Notes: generated by a model not told the origin, from the sequence alone. DNA of 64,000 nucleotides from Exiguobacterium indicum HHS 31 (GCF_001939065.1 NZ_MPSZ01000001.1:1054001-1118000); one strand, 5' to 3'. Shown: positions 52,020-61,867, counted from the first letter of the stretch. Program-made: numbers and translations.

Positions 52020-52107
52020 AAGTTTCATCCTTTCACACGTCAAGCGTGTCATCAATAGTTTAATGGTAACGAGTTTTGGCTAAGATGTAAATTAAGGGGG
52101 GTTATCC

Positions 52108-53682
52108 GTGAATAAAAAATTAGATGTCCTCATTATCGGTGCCGGACCAACCGGTTTAACACTCGCACTCGCACTCTCACGCTATGGATTATCCTTTCGC
52201 ATCGTCGAACGTGCAAGCGGACCATCTGTCGTCTCAAAAGCGATCGGGATTCAAGCGCGTTCTCTGGAGTTGTTCGCAAGGCTTGGTGTTGCAGAAGACT
52301 TGATGGAGAATGCAATCAAAATCAATCAAGGAAACCTCTATGTCAATGGTGCATGGCAGGCAAAACTTGATTTTACGGATTTGAATACACCTTTTCCGTT
52401 CGTCACGCTGTTGCCTCAAAGTGAGACGGAACGGATTCTTGAAGCGCAACTCGCCAAATATGGACACGTAGTCGAGCGCGAAACAGAATTAACAGGGTTT
52501 GCTCAATTTCCAACATTCGTTACAGCATCCTTACAACATAAAGGAGAAACAGAGACGGTCGACGCTTCCTTCATCATCGGAGCAGATGGTGCAAACAGTT
52601 TCGTCCGTCGTGAGCTCGGGCTTCCGTTCAGCGGGAAGTCGTTTAAAGAATCGTGGGCACTGGCTGACATCGAGGTCGACTGGCCGCTCTCTTCTGAGGA
52701 GGTTCATATTTTTTTCTCTGATCATGGCGTTATCGAGTCGTTCCCTCTCCAGTCGAACTTGTTCCGGATTACCGGCAATCTAACGAGCGGACCTGTTCCG
52801 ACCGACCATAAAGCGATTGACGATTTTTTACAAAATCGAGCCAAAGTACCGTTTGAGCTCAAAAAAGTCCATTGGTATTCGATGTTTCGCGTCCATAACC
52901 GGATCATCGAGAAATTCGGACACCACCGGATTTATTTGATCGGGGATGCAGCACACATCAATTCACCCGTCGGTGGTCAAGGAATGAATACCGGAATTGC
53001 TGATGCGATGAACCTCGCTTGGAAACTATGGTGTGTCCATCAGTTCAAGGCGAGTTTTCCGTTACTTGATTCTTATAGCGTCGAACGTCGAGAAGCGGCA
53101 CAAGGGATTTTACGATCAACCAATCTTGCAACGGAACTCTTGCAAATCAATATTCCCTTTTTATTACCCTTGCAGGAAAAAGTCATTCGTAATAGCCTCA
53201 AGATCGCACCCTTACATCATTTCGTGACGAACCGGATTGCACAGCTCAACAGCCACTACCCAGCGAGTTCGACCTTCGTCACACAAGGACACTTTAGTCC
53301 ATTGACACCAAAACCAGGTGAACCGATGCCTTACAGTGAAGTCGTTCACCCGCGGACGAAAAAGAACGAACTATTGTTACGTCGTGCCGATCGGAATTTC
53401 TTATTACTACTGTTCTTACCAAAAAATGCAACCGATGATCTTCTTGAGCCATTCAAGGAACTCGCCTATACCTATCCCGATCTATTTGAGACAGTACCGA
53501 TCCATCAATCCCTTAAAGAGGATGGTGTCGTCGATCAAGGTGGTGAACTGGCAAGACGCTTTGGCATCAAGCAATCTGGATTATATTTAATTCGCCCTGA
53601 CGGTTATATCGCGTATCGCCAACAAGGTTTGAAAAGTAAATCGTTCGCCCGCTATGTTGAACGTTTACTTTATGCGCGTTAA
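52108..53682 (+). CDS. FAD-dependent aromatic-ring monooxygenase family protein
   Basis: A 524-residue flavoprotein of the PheA/TfdB/PobA class. The FAD dinucleotide motif is IIGAGPTGLTLALAL, the DG motif IIGADGANSFVRRELG and the GD motif IYLIGDAAHINSPVGGQGMNTGI. The C-terminal 120 residues resemble the thioredoxin-like domain of phenol hydroxylases (FARRFG-type segment RRFGIKQSGLYLIRPDGYIAYRQ). It probably hydroxylates an aromatic compound with NAD(P)H, but no ring-cleavage genes lie nearby, so the substrate is unknown. The start follows AAGGGGGGTTATCC. Confidence 0.88.
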   Translation: MNKKLDVLIIGAGPTGLTLALALSRYGLSFRIVERASGPSVVSKAIGIQARSLELFARLGVAEDLMENAIKINQGNLYVNGAWQAKLDFTDLNTPFPFVTLLPQSETERILEAQLAKYGHVVERETELTGFAQFPTFVTASLQHKGETETVDASFIIGADGANSFVRRELGLPFSGKSFKESWALADIEVDWPLSSEEVHIFFSDHGVIESFPLQSNLFRITGNLTSGPVPTDHKAIDDFLQNRAKVPFELKKVHWYSMFRVHNRIIEKFGHHRIYLIGDAAHINSPVGGQGMNTGIADAMNLAWKLWCVHQFKASFPLLDSYSVERREAAQGILRSTNLATELLQINIPFLLPLQEKVIRNSLKIAPLHHFVTNRIAQLNSHYPASSTFVTQGHFSPLTPKPGEPMPYSEVVHPRTKKNELLLRRADRNFLLLLFLPKNATDDLLEPFKELAYTYPDLFETVPIHQSLKEDGVVDQGGELARRFGIKQSGLYLIRPDGYIAYRQQGLKSKSFARYVERLLYAR

Positions 53683-53715
53683 CTCGGTATGATAGTAGGT
53701 GAGGTGAAGGTAAAG

Positions 53716-54033
53716 ATGGATATACAGCTAGTTCGAACGGTTTTAATCATTCTTTTAGTCATTGCATTTCTCGTTATCGTCAGCAGACGAACGAAGGAAA
53801 ACCTTCGATGGTCACTAATCGGGGAAGCATTTGGTGAAAAAGGAGAAGATTTATTAAAGGACGCTGCTCGACTCGAAGCAGCTGACTTAGACATTCGAGT
53901 CGAACGCGGCGTCAAGACTTCGTTTTTATTCCGGCGTTTCAGTAAAGACTTGGATGATCGCGTAGCGGTGTATGTCTTGAAAGAAGACTTGGATCAAGCT
54001 GAGGACATTCTTGCTTCTCGACCAAGACGATGA
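53716..54033 (+). CDS. Small single-pass membrane hypothetical protein
   Basis: A 105-residue protein with one N-terminal membrane helix (about 5-22) and a soluble tail. The tail (LKDAARLEAADLDIRVE, YVLKEDLDQAEDILASR) resembles the short DUF2007-type signal-transducing domain with the ending DxxxAxxIL, though I am not sure of the family. The start at 53716 has GGTGAAGG before it. It lies 33 bases after the monooxygenase gene and may be read from the same RNA. Confidence 0.65.
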   Translation: MDIQLVRTVLIILLVIAFLVIVSRRTKENLRWSLIGEAFGEKGEDLLKDAARLEAADLDIRVERGVKTSFLFRRFSKDLDDRVAVYVLKEDLDQAEDILASRPRR

Positions 54034-54041
54034 ATTCAAAC

Positions 54042-54077
54042 GAAAAGGCAGTGAAGCGAGCGCTTCACTGCCTTTGT
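54042..54077. terminator. Bidirectional terminator between convergent small genes
   Basis: The 15-bp perfect stem AAAGGCAGTGAAGCG / CGCTTCACTGCCTTT (54044-54058 with 54061-54075) has a two-base loop. Confidence 0.8.
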
Positions 54078-54632
54078 TCATTCCTGCTGCTGCGCGAGAT
54101 AAAACGCAACTTGTTTTCGTTCTTGCTCTTGAACAGGGGAGGATTTCTTTGAGACGATGAACGCCCGCACATCCTTGAAACTGTGCCCCGTCGGGAATTT
54201 AATTCGTTCCGTCCGCATCTGTGGTGCATTCGGAAAAAGTGTGATGCCATGAATCGGAATGATGATCCCTTGTTCTTTTAGCGTTTTTCGAACCGCTTGA
54301 ACGATTTGTTTCGACTGATTGATGGGATGAAGTGCAAACACTTTTCTTCCATGCTCAGAATCCATGACATGACAAGATTCCTCCGTCATCCATTCTACGA
54401 CCGCATCGTTTTGTAACACGAGGAACAATCCTTTTGGTCCGATCAGCGCAAAAGGAATGACAATCGTGTCAGAAAGACGAATCCGATCAAACAACATCCA
54501 ATCAAAACGACAAACATGACGGATTTCATTACAGAGTGCATCCGTCTCACTCGTCGTCGTACTCACTTGTTTACTTGCAAAAAAACGACGGCGCGGTGGT
54601 TGAGGAACAGAAGCAGTCATGACTTGTAACAT
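54078..54632 (-). CDS. Hypothetical protein, possibly a degenerate NERD domain
   Basis: A 184-residue soluble protein. The stretch ALIGPKGLFLVLQNDAVVEWM, followed 40 residues later by HPINQSKQIVQAVRKTL and GITLFPNAP, has the order of a NERD (nuclease-related) domain, whose usual NPxxQ appears as HPINQ. The acidic and lysine catalytic residues of true NERD proteins (a D and ExK) are not evident, since LVLQND stands where IEtK is expected. The start follows AAAGGATGATGAACC. Transcribed alone. Confidence 0.6.
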   Translation of the reverse strand: MLQVMTASVPQPPRRRFFASKQVSTTTSETDALCNEIRHVCRFDWMLFDRIRLSDTIVIPFALIGPKGLFLVLQNDAVVEWMTEESCHVMDSEHGRKVFALHPINQSKQIVQAVRKTLKEQGIIIPIHGITLFPNAPQMRTERIKFPTGHSFKDVRAFIVSKKSSPVQEQERKQVAFYLAQQQE

Positions 54633-54715
54633 GGTTCATCATCCTTTGTAGTATGTATTATTAGTTATCTTAACACCGTTTTCGTTCAGATGACGATTCT
54701 TTCAAAAAAGAAGGA

Positions 54716-54757
54716 AATAAAAAAAGACACTTCTGATCTGACAGAAATGTCTTTTTT
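54716..54757 (-). terminator. Terminator of the mrfA-mrfB-ypsA-gpsB operon
   Basis: AAAAAGACA-C-TTCT / AGAA-A-TGTCTTTTT with an eight-base loop lies just after the gpsB stop codon and is T-rich on the minus strand. Confidence 0.8.
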
Positions 54758-54763
54758 GATAAG

Positions 54764-55078
54764 TCAATCTTGGTGCGGACGTCCGAAAACGGCCTTCTCT
54801 AAATTTGAAATACGACGTAACATGTCATAGTTCGATGAACTTGATACTTGTGGCTCCGCTTGCTCGACGCGGCGCTCTTCACGTTTTACCGGTTGTGCTG
54901 GTGCTTGTTTTAACGCCTCGTTCTCTTTCTTCAGACGTTCGATCTCACGTTCGAATCCTTCATAATCTTTAATGATTTGATCCAAATATCCATCGACATC
55001 TTCGATGACATAGCCACGGAGGCCGGTTTTGAATTCCTTTTTGTAAATATCGTCCGCTGTCAACAATGGCTTATACAT
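54764..55078 (-). CDS. gpsB: Cell-division and cell-wall coordinator GpsB
   Basis: A 104-residue DivIVA-like protein. The N-terminal domain [35 protein letters not shown] is the conserved membrane and partner-binding part, followed by a coiled coil, a proline/glutamate linker and the C-terminal trimer helix [16 protein letters not shown]. In Bacillales GpsB links class A penicillin-binding proteins to division; such a PBP is encoded about 5 kb away here. The start at 55078 follows GGAGTGAAGAGG. It is the last gene of a tight operon. Confidence 0.95.
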   Translation of the reverse strand: MYKPLLTADDIYKKEFKTGLRGYVIEDVDGYLDQIIKDYEGFEREIERLKKENEALKQAPAQPVKREERRVEQAEPQVSSSSNYDMLRRISNLEKAVFGRPHQD

Positions 55079-55083
55079 CCTCT

Positions 55084-55644
55084 TCACTCCCACTGATCAT
55101 TGTATTGTAATTCTTGTTCGAGCCAAGATAAATCATCTTGTGTAATTAAAAACAACTGATAATCGGATTGTTCCATTTCTATTCTAGCACGCTCTACTAA
55201 AAATTTCGCTGATCCTCCATGTTCTTCATCAAAAACCGACAATAATCCTTGGCTTTTTTGAATCATGAACTCGTTTTTATTACGTAACTGCGATGGATCC
55301 GTATACGGTTTCTGGCTGATTGCTTCGACGAAGTCAGCTTGTTCAAGAATGGAAAGGTACTGCGCTTGAACTGGCTCTTTCCAGCGTGCTTCCTGTTCCA
55401 AGAACGGCAACAGAATACCGAGACGAATATGGGGATACTCTTCCTTTAATTCAAGTACGACCTCGCATGCCCAGATTTCGCAACCCGGTGAGGCATTCGT
55501 GATAAACCACTCTGTGCCTCGATCCTCAATTAAGCGAATCATCCGCTCTCGATATGCTGCCTTTAAGACCCGGATCCCAGGGTGTTTTTGATCAAAGATA
55601 CCTAGTTCATTGGGTTTATATCCTGTGATGGCGACAACTTTCAC
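55084..55644 (-). CDS. ypsA: YpsA, SLOG-fold DUF1273 protein
   Basis: A 186-residue protein of the DUF1273/YpsA family with the SLOG Rossmann-like fold. The N-terminal [15 protein letters not shown] and the later [22 protein letters not shown] carry the likely nucleotide-binding loops. YpsA in B. subtilis affects cell division and is encoded beside gpsB, as here. Its start overlaps the mrfB stop codon by four bases and gpsB follows five bases later. Confidence 0.93.
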   Translation of the reverse strand: MKVVAITGYKPNELGIFDQKHPGIRVLKAAYRERMIRLIEDRGTEWFITNASPGCEIWACEVVLELKEEYPHIRLGILLPFLEQEARWKEPVQAQYLSILEQADFVEAISQKPYTDPSQLRNKNEFMIQKSQGLLSVFDEEHGGSAKFLVERARIEMEQSDYQLFLITQDDLSWLEQELQYNDQWE

Positions 55645-56846
55645 ACGTCACACTTCCTTTTCAACCGACGTCCTCGATGATCCAGCTCTGCCAAAATTCG
55701 TTCTTTTTTCGTAATCAACCAATGATGGCGCACGACGTGTTGTCGTGCTCGTTCCGTATAATCATAAGCAAGCACCGGATCTTTTGCAATGTGCTCTGCC
55801 CACTTCGCAAGCTCGACATACCCTAAATAACTGTCGCTCTTCAAGAAACACTCTCGAGCTTGTTCATGGTTCTTCATTTTTTTATGCAAATATCCTTGGC
55901 GCAACCATCCTTCTGCTGATAGTTCTTTGACTTGCTGAAAATGAGCGTGTGATCCTTCATGAATTCCGAGATCTGCCAGCCAAATCGCGATGTTTTCTTG
56001 AATTGGGGAAGGCGCCTCCGCTCGATGTGTGACGAGTCGGTTGCACGCATCATAGAGTCCGACAAGCGTCAGACAATCATCCAGATGATGTTGCAAGACC
56101 CCTGTCATGATATCCGGATGCTGGTGTTCGACGTACTGGAAATAATGCATCGGTGCCAAAAATCCAGGTAGATCCCCTTCCCGCTCAAATCCAATTCGCT
56201 CTTCCATCGCTGTCAATCGATAGGAATCATACATTCCTTTAAAGATTCGCCGCGCGACATGAAGTAAATCGAGATGACCGACTTTCGGTAATCGCGGAAC
56301 CCGTTCCCGAACAAAGACATGACGTGTCTTGATTTGCGGCCAATCAAAGCTTTTCCCGTTATAGGTCACAAAGCGGACATCATCTCCGATATCATGCAGG
56401 AAGTGATGGTAAAAAGCAGCTTCAAAGTGAGGATGTGGTAAGAAATACTGTCGCATCAGCAATCCACCCTTCTCAAAGCGCGCGAACCCGAGTAAAAAGA
56501 TCGTCGTTCCGGTTCCTCGTAATCCTGTCGTCTCCGTATCAAAGAAAATGACTTGCTCAAGTGGAACATCCAGTGCAAGCGGTGGATGAGGAAGCTGTAA
56601 GGACTCATACACTTCGGCAAAACTCCGATCTCCATGCCGATCTATTAATGCATATCGCTTGTCGATCCTGACGATCCACTCTTCCTCGAACGTCAAGATA
56701 TCGGCCCCACGATCAATCCAGGCTTGCTGTTCGTCAGTCCATCCGGTTGGTGCCTTCAGCGTTTCCACTTCAGGTGCGGAAGACACTTGATTCTCTGGTA
56801 CGGCGTCTGATATAGATTTCAGCATACGTCTAAGACGATTTTTCAT
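55641..56846 (-). CDS. mrfB: MrfB-like DEDDh exonuclease
   Basis: A 401-residue protein equivalent to B. subtilis YprB/MrfB, the exonuclease of the MrfAB mitomycin-repair pathway. The exonuclease core has FFDTETTGLRGTGTTIFLLG with the first D-x-E pair, VTYNGKSFDWP, and HHLDDCLTLVGLY. A C-terminal helical repeat region (about 290-401, QGYLHKKMKNHEQARECFLKS) resembles TPR. It overlaps mrfA upstream and ypsA downstream by four bases each. Confidence 0.93.
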   Translation of the reverse strand: MKNRLRRMLKSISDAVPENQVSSAPEVETLKAPTGWTDEQQAWIDRGADILTFEEEWIVRIDKRYALIDRHGDRSFAEVYESLQLPHPPLALDVPLEQVIFFDTETTGLRGTGTTIFLLGFARFEKGGLLMRQYFLPHPHFEAAFYHHFLHDIGDDVRFVTYNGKSFDWPQIKTRHVFVRERVPRLPKVGHLDLLHVARRIFKGMYDSYRLTAMEERIGFEREGDLPGFLAPMHYFQYVEHQHPDIMTGVLQHHLDDCLTLVGLYDACNRLVTHRAEAPSPIQENIAIWLADLGIHEGSHAHFQQVKELSAEGWLRQGYLHKKMKNHEQARECFLKSDSYLGYVELAKWAEHIAKDPVLAYDYTERARQHVVRHHWLITKKERILAELDHRGRRLKRKCDV

Positions 56847-59107
56847 GATAATTCCTTCTCCATTTCTGCCAACAACTGAATCGTTCGTTCTTTTTCGTCA
56901 GCTACGCCGACCATACCGATACAAGCTGGACAACCGTCCTGACAAGGACATGTGACGATTGAATCACGGGCGGCACGCAACATGACACCACGTTGCTTAT
57001 ATATCGACTCCGCGAGACCGACACCTCCAGGGTAACGATCATATAGATATACAGTTGGCTGTTGCGTGTGTGTCGCCTTGACTTGTGGCACGACGAAGAC
57101 ATCACTGGCATCACACATCAAATAAAGCGGCGCGACACGTCTGAGACTATTCGCGACTCCTTCTAACACTTGTTCGAGCTCTGTCGAAGAGCGTGCGTGA
57201 TCGGGTAACGTGAACCAGACACCTGTCGTATGAATTTCTCGTTCCGGTAAGTGAATCGGACCTGACCCAATGTTCTCATGCGTACCGAACTTAATCTTCT
57301 TGAACATCGTCGCCATTCCGCGGACGCTGACATCACCGCGCGCAACACTATATTCTCCCTCTGCATACTGTTCATCTTCTTCGAGCACGGAAAGGTCGAC
57401 TGAAAAATTAGCATCCGTATAATAATCGACGTCCACGGCACGGACGAACGCTTTTTTCTCTTCGAAATCCAAATGCTCCACTTGGTATTGATCGGCTCCG
57501 TGAAGATAGATGGCCTCGTCATGTAACAACGTCATCGCACTAAACGTATCCATTTCACCGATGACTCGATTCGGTACCTCGGTCTGATCGACGATGATGA
57601 CGTTCTCTTGATCACTCGACCGAAGTGATATTCCATGAGCCGGAAACGCATCGTTCATCCAATAAAATCGATCGCCACGTTCGTGCAGGACACGCTCTTC
57701 GACTAAGTATTCGAGGATATCTTCCGTCTCGAGCGTTCCAAATGATTCTCCTTTCGTAAAAGGCAGTTCAAACGCTGCACATTTGACGTGATCGACGGCA
57801 ATGATCAGATTATCCGGATCAAGTCGGGCTGCTTCCGGGGATTGATTCAAGAATAACTCTGGTCGTTCTGCGACATATTGATCGAGCATACCGGAAGAAG
57901 CGACAAGAATGATTAACGCATCATCTTGACGGCGCCCCGCTCGTCCTGCTTGTTGCCAAAGCGAAGCAATTGTTCCCGGATAACCATTCATGATACAGAC
58001 TTGCAGTTGACCGATGTCGACACCAAGTTCGAGAGCGTTCGTCGAGACGATACCGGTGATCTCTCCTTGACGTAACCGTCGTTCGATATCGCGACGCTCA
58101 CTCGGCAAATAACCGCCCCGGTACCCTTCGATCGATCGCGGACCGAGCTCATGCGGATAGATGCTTCTTAGATACGTCAGTAAGACTTCAACGCGAACGC
58201 GTGACCGTGCAAAGACGATCGTTTGGAACTTTTTCTTGATGAAACGCATCGCCAGTTGTTTCGTCTCAAGCGTCGCAGAACGTCGAATGCCGAGTTGTGC
58301 GTTGACGATCGGTGGTTGATAGACAAGAAAATGTTTACGTCCTGTTGGCGCACCGTTGTCATCAATCAAACCGACTGTTTTTTCCGTCAGACGTTCTGCC
58401 AGTTCCTTGGGATTGGCAATCGTCGCACTCGTCATGATGAAGACGGGATCACTACCATAATACCGACAAATCCGTCGTAAGCGACGAATGACATTGGCGA
58501 CATGACTACCAAACACGCCACGATACGTGTGAAGCTCATCGATGACGATATACTTCAAGTTCTCGAACAGTTCGATCCATTTCGTATGGTGTGGTAGGAT
58601 GCCGGAATGTAGCATATCCGGATTCGTGATGACGATATTACCAGCTTTTCGTACTTTTGTTCGAATCGTCGGTGACGTATCTCCGTCATAGGTAAAACAT
58701 CGGATCGGCGCCTCTAATTGATCGATCAGTTCAAGTAATTCACTATTTTGATCCTGTGCGAGGGCCTTTGTCGGATAGAGATATAATGCCCGCGCGTTCG
58801 GATGCTCGAGCAGGTGCGATAGGACCGGTAAGTTAAAACAATAGGTCTTTCCGGAGGCAGTCGGTGTGACGATGACCGTCGATTCTCCCGCTTGTACACG
58901 TTCAAACGCTAACCCTTGGTGACGATACAATTGTGTGATCCCACGTGTGCGAAGGGCTTGTCGTAAACGCTCCGGGAGTCGTTCTGGAAAATCGACATAA
59001 CGCCCAGCTGTCGCTTCCATCGTTTTCATATACGTAATCCGCTCCATGAACGAGCGGTCCTGTTTCAATTCTTCGAGAAATGCAACGAGCGTTTGTTTCG
59101 CTTGCAT
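56843..59107 (-). CDS. mrfA: MrfA-like DEAH-box DNA repair helicase
   Basis: A 754-residue superfamily 2 helicase equivalent to YprA/MrfA, which with MrfB repairs mitomycin C adducts independently of UvrABC in B. subtilis. Walker A is TPTASGKT (81-88), Walker B DELH (190-193), motif III TSAT, and motif VI QQAGRAGRRQDDALI. The C-terminal DUF1998 domain ends with a four-cysteine metal site CPCQDGCPACIG (720-731). The start at 59107 follows GGAAGGAAGTGAAGGC. A perfect TATAAT lies at 59131-59136 just upstream. Confidence 0.94.
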   Translation of the reverse strand: MQAKQTLVAFLEELKQDRSFMERITYMKTMEATAGRYVDFPERLPERLRQALRTRGITQLYRHQGLAFERVQAGESTVIVTPTASGKTYCFNLPVLSHLLEHPNARALYLYPTKALAQDQNSELLELIDQLEAPIRCFTYDGDTSPTIRTKVRKAGNIVITNPDMLHSGILPHHTKWIELFENLKYIVIDELHTYRGVFGSHVANVIRRLRRICRYYGSDPVFIMTSATIANPKELAERLTEKTVGLIDDNGAPTGRKHFLVYQPPIVNAQLGIRRSATLETKQLAMRFIKKKFQTIVFARSRVRVEVLLTYLRSIYPHELGPRSIEGYRGGYLPSERRDIERRLRQGEITGIVSTNALELGVDIGQLQVCIMNGYPGTIASLWQQAGRAGRRQDDALIILVASSGMLDQYVAERPELFLNQSPEAARLDPDNLIIAVDHVKCAAFELPFTKGESFGTLETEDILEYLVEERVLHERGDRFYWMNDAFPAHGISLRSSDQENVIIVDQTEVPNRVIGEMDTFSAMTLLHDEAIYLHGADQYQVEHLDFEEKKAFVRAVDVDYYTDANFSVDLSVLEEDEQYAEGEYSVARGDVSVRGMATMFKKIKFGTHENIGSGPIHLPEREIHTTGVWFTLPDHARSSTELEQVLEGVANSLRRVAPLYLMCDASDVFVVPQVKATHTQQPTVYLYDRYPGGVGLAESIYKQRGVMLRAARDSIVTCPCQDGCPACIGMVGVADEKERTIQLLAEMEKELS

Positions 59108-59138
59108 GCCTTCACTTCCTTCCACTTCTCATTATACA

Positions 59139-59184
59139 AAAAAAGAGGCAAGACCAAAGAACGAACTACTCGTCTTTGGTCTTG
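59139..59184 (-). terminator. Terminator after the PBP gene
   Basis: CAAGACCAAAGA / TCTTTGGTCTTG (59149-59160 with 59173-59184) is followed on the minus strand by CCTCTTTTTTTG. Its T run abuts the TATAAT of the mrfA promoter. Confidence 0.8.
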
Positions 59185-59210
59185 TCTACTTTACAAGTGA
59201 CGCTCCTTTA

Positions 59211-61847
59211 TTAATCTTCAGAGTCGTCTCCACTGTTATTCGGATTGTTCGGATTGTTGTTTCGTTCCGCTGGTACATTTGAGTTATTTTGAGCATTCGC
59301 CCCATCATTCGATGACGGTTCATCCGTCGTCGGCTCGTCCGTTGATGGTTCATCTGTCGTCGGTTCATCCGTCGTCGGTTCATCCGTCGTCGGTTCGTCC
59401 GTCGTCGGCTCGTCCGTTGATGGTTCATCCGTCGTCGGCTCATCCGTCGTCGGTTCATCCGTCGTCGGTTCATCCGTCGTCGGTTCGTCCGTCGTCGGTT
59501 CGTCCGTTGTCGGTTCGTCCGTTGTCGGTTCTTCTGCTTCAGGATCCGTGACCGTTACTGTCGTCGAAACCGGACCTGATTTTTCTCCAGAAGCCTTCGC
59601 GACGACTTGGAATGTCGAGCGACCTGGCTTCAATCCACTGATCGCAATTCGATTCGTCGAGCTCGTTCCGACTGTCGATGATTGACCATCAGCATCCGTC
59701 ATTGTCACTTCAAACGAGACATCGTCATACCCATTGGCACGAAGCGCAGCATCATTATAGTTCCAAGTCAGTTCACCGCTCTTTGTGTCTTCATCGTAAG
59801 ATGCTTGTAATCCAGTCGGAGCGGGTACCGTCTTTTTTTCAACGACAGGTTCCTTCGTCCCTTTCACGTACAATTCGTTTCCGATACTGAGGACAGAACT
59901 AGGTTGTTCAAATGGTGCCGGCGTACGATCACGTGTCTTCGTGATGAAATCTTTCCAGATTTGTTGCGCCATCGTACTGTTATACGGACCACTGAGCCCT
60001 GCACCATTGTTATTGCCGGACTTCGTAGTTCCTGTCCATACACTGATTGAAACGTCTGATGTGTATCCAGCAAACCAGACATCTTTGTAAGCATTCGTCG
60101 TCCCAGTTTTTCCAGCTGCGTCAAACGATAATCCAGCGCTTGGGAACGTACCGCCTGGTTTCAAGACATCACGCAACATGTCCGTCAACATATACGCCGT
60201 GTAGTCTTCCATTGCTTTTTTCGATTTGACTGGTGATTTGATTTTTGATCCATCACTGTATTCAATCGATTTGATCAGGTGCGGTTTGATATAATCGCCA
60301 CCGTTTCCGAGTGTCGCATAAGCCCCAGCCATTTGAGTCGTATTGAAACCATGCTTCATCCCACCAATCGCATAAGCTGGTGAAATCGACTCATCGTCTT
60401 CTAATTTCAAACCTGATTTTTCAGCGAATGCTTGAACTGGGTCACCACCGATTTCTTGATACGTTTGGATGGCCGGTGTGTTCGCTGAAATTTTTAACCA
60501 GTGGCGTATCGTATTCGTGCCACGGTATCCATCATAATAGTTACCAATCTCTTTTCCATTGACTTCTGTTGGTTTATCCGTCAATTGCTTCGCAGTCGAC
60601 CATTTATCGTTCTCGATCGCTGGACCATACGCGAAGAATGGTTTTGCGGACGATCCCGGTTGGTGCGGTTCATTTGCGTAGTTTCGTCTCGCTGTTCCCT
60701 TACCCGGATTTTTTCCGTCTACGACAGCTAAAATCTCACCCGTTTGTGTATTCACTGCCGAAGCAGCTGTCTCTGCATATTCAGGCATTTTAACGATTTG
60801 GTCTTTTTTGATGGCTTCGTTCATATAATCGTGCATCGGTTTATCGATCGATGTATAGATTTTTAAACCTTGACCATAGATGTCTTTTCCTTCCAAGCCA
60901 AAATCATCTTCTAACTCTTTTGATACCATATCGAAGATGACACTATCGTAAGATTCATCCTTTGTTGACTTCGGTGCCGGATTGATCAATTTTGAGATTG
61001 GCTGCTTCACTGCTTTATCCCGTTGTGCTTCTGTAATGACGCCTGTCGTCTGCATCGCATTGAGTACTTGCGTCTGACGCCATTTCGTTAACTTCGGATC
61101 TCCTTTAATTGGATCGTATGCCGTCGGACGCTGTGGGAGTCCTGCGAGCATCGCGGCTTCCGCATAATTCAATTTATTTACAGGCTTATTGAAGTATGCT
61201 TTTGAAGCGGTTTGGATGCCAAATGAATTTTGACCATAGTAGTTTTTGTTCAAGTACATCTCTAAAATTTGATCTTTTGTATAGTCCTGTTCTAAACGAA
61301 TCGCGAGCCATTGCTCTTGGACTTTCCGTGTAATCGTCTTATCAAAAGTCAGGAACGACTGTTTGACGACCTGTTGCGTGATTGTCGAAGCCCCTTCAGA
61401 ACCAAATCCGTCCGTCACGTTCGCGATGATGGCTCCGCCAAGACGACGGAAATCGATTCCATTGTGCTGATAGAAACGACGGTCCTCAATCGAAATGAAT
61501 GCGTCCTTGACGACTTCAGGGACTTCATCAATCGAGACGTATTCCCGACTCGTTCCACCTTTCGTAATTTCCTTCTTATTACTTGCGTAAATTTTTAGCG
61601 GCAAAGCATCACGTAATTCTGCTTCATCCAGCTCAGGAGCAGTAGCTACGGCATATGCTGCAAAACCGCCACCAATCAGCATCATTAAGATGAATAGACC
61701 GGTAGCAATCAGTAATAACTTTTTCCAAAGTGGACCTTTCCCACCGGAACCTCCACCTGACTTTTTCTTTTGGGGACGTTTCGTCCGTTTCATCTTTTTC
61801 TCAGATGACTTCGTCTCTTCACGACGTGCGACACGACTTCTTTCCAT
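59211..61847 (-). CDS. ponA: Class A penicillin-binding protein 1 with repetitive C-terminal tail
   Basis: An 878-residue bifunctional peptidoglycan synthase. A basic cytoplasmic start is followed by a membrane helix (about 42-70), the glycosyltransferase domain (about 90-265; catalytic glutamate E121 in EDRRF, then GASTITQQV and KNYYGQNSFG) and the transpeptidase domain (about 330-650; S399-S-A-K402, S454-A-N456 and KTGTTN). A fibronectin type III-like domain (about 690-770) follows, then fourteen TTDEP/STDEP repeats (775-844) and an Asn/Asp-rich end. The gene is next to recU in divergent-free order ponA-recU, as in B. subtilis. Confidence 0.96.
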   Translation of the reverse strand: MERSRVARREETKSSEKKMKRTKRPQKKKSGGGSGGKGPLWKKLLLIATGLFILMMLIGGGFAAYAVATAPELDEAELRDALPLKIYASNKKEITKGGTSREYVSIDEVPEVVKDAFISIEDRRFYQHNGIDFRRLGGAIIANVTDGFGSEGASTITQQVVKQSFLTFDKTITRKVQEQWLAIRLEQDYTKDQILEMYLNKNYYGQNSFGIQTASKAYFNKPVNKLNYAEAAMLAGLPQRPTAYDPIKGDPKLTKWRQTQVLNAMQTTGVITEAQRDKAVKQPISKLINPAPKSTKDESYDSVIFDMVSKELEDDFGLEGKDIYGQGLKIYTSIDKPMHDYMNEAIKKDQIVKMPEYAETAASAVNTQTGEILAVVDGKNPGKGTARRNYANEPHQPGSSAKPFFAYGPAIENDKWSTAKQLTDKPTEVNGKEIGNYYDGYRGTNTIRHWLKISANTPAIQTYQEIGGDPVQAFAEKSGLKLEDDESISPAYAIGGMKHGFNTTQMAGAYATLGNGGDYIKPHLIKSIEYSDGSKIKSPVKSKKAMEDYTAYMLTDMLRDVLKPGGTFPSAGLSFDAAGKTGTTNAYKDVWFAGYTSDVSISVWTGTTKSGNNNGAGLSGPYNSTMAQQIWKDFITKTRDRTPAPFEQPSSVLSIGNELYVKGTKEPVVEKKTVPAPTGLQASYDEDTKSGELTWNYNDAALRANGYDDVSFEVTMTDADGQSSTVGTSSTNRIAISGLKPGRSTFQVVAKASGEKSGPVSTTVTVTDPEAEEPTTDEPTTDEPTTDEPTTDEPTTDEPTTDEPTTDEPSTDEPTTDEPTTDEPTTDEPTTDEPSTDEPTTDEPSSNDGANAQNNSNVPAERNNNPNNPNNSGDDSED
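59316..59525 (-). repeat. Fourteen 15-bp tandem repeats coding TTDEP/STDEP
   Basis: Fourteen consecutive 15-base units encode TTDEP, with STDEP at units 8 and 13. The DNA units are almost identical (codon changes at the third base), so slippage could change the copy number. They form an acidic, proline-spaced stalk at the end of PBP1. Confidence 0.95.
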
Positions 61848-61867
61848 ATGCTATCCTTCTCCTTCAA

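Noticed and set aside
59316-59525. CRISPR-like regular repeats
   Set aside because: The units are contiguous 15-base repeats without spacers, in frame within a coding sequence, and no cas genes are present.
59186-59551. Arginine/methionine-rich and serine/proline/histidine-rich repeat frames on both strands
   Set aside because: They are other-frame readings of the TTDEP repeat of the PBP gene; no ribosome sites and no independent evidence.
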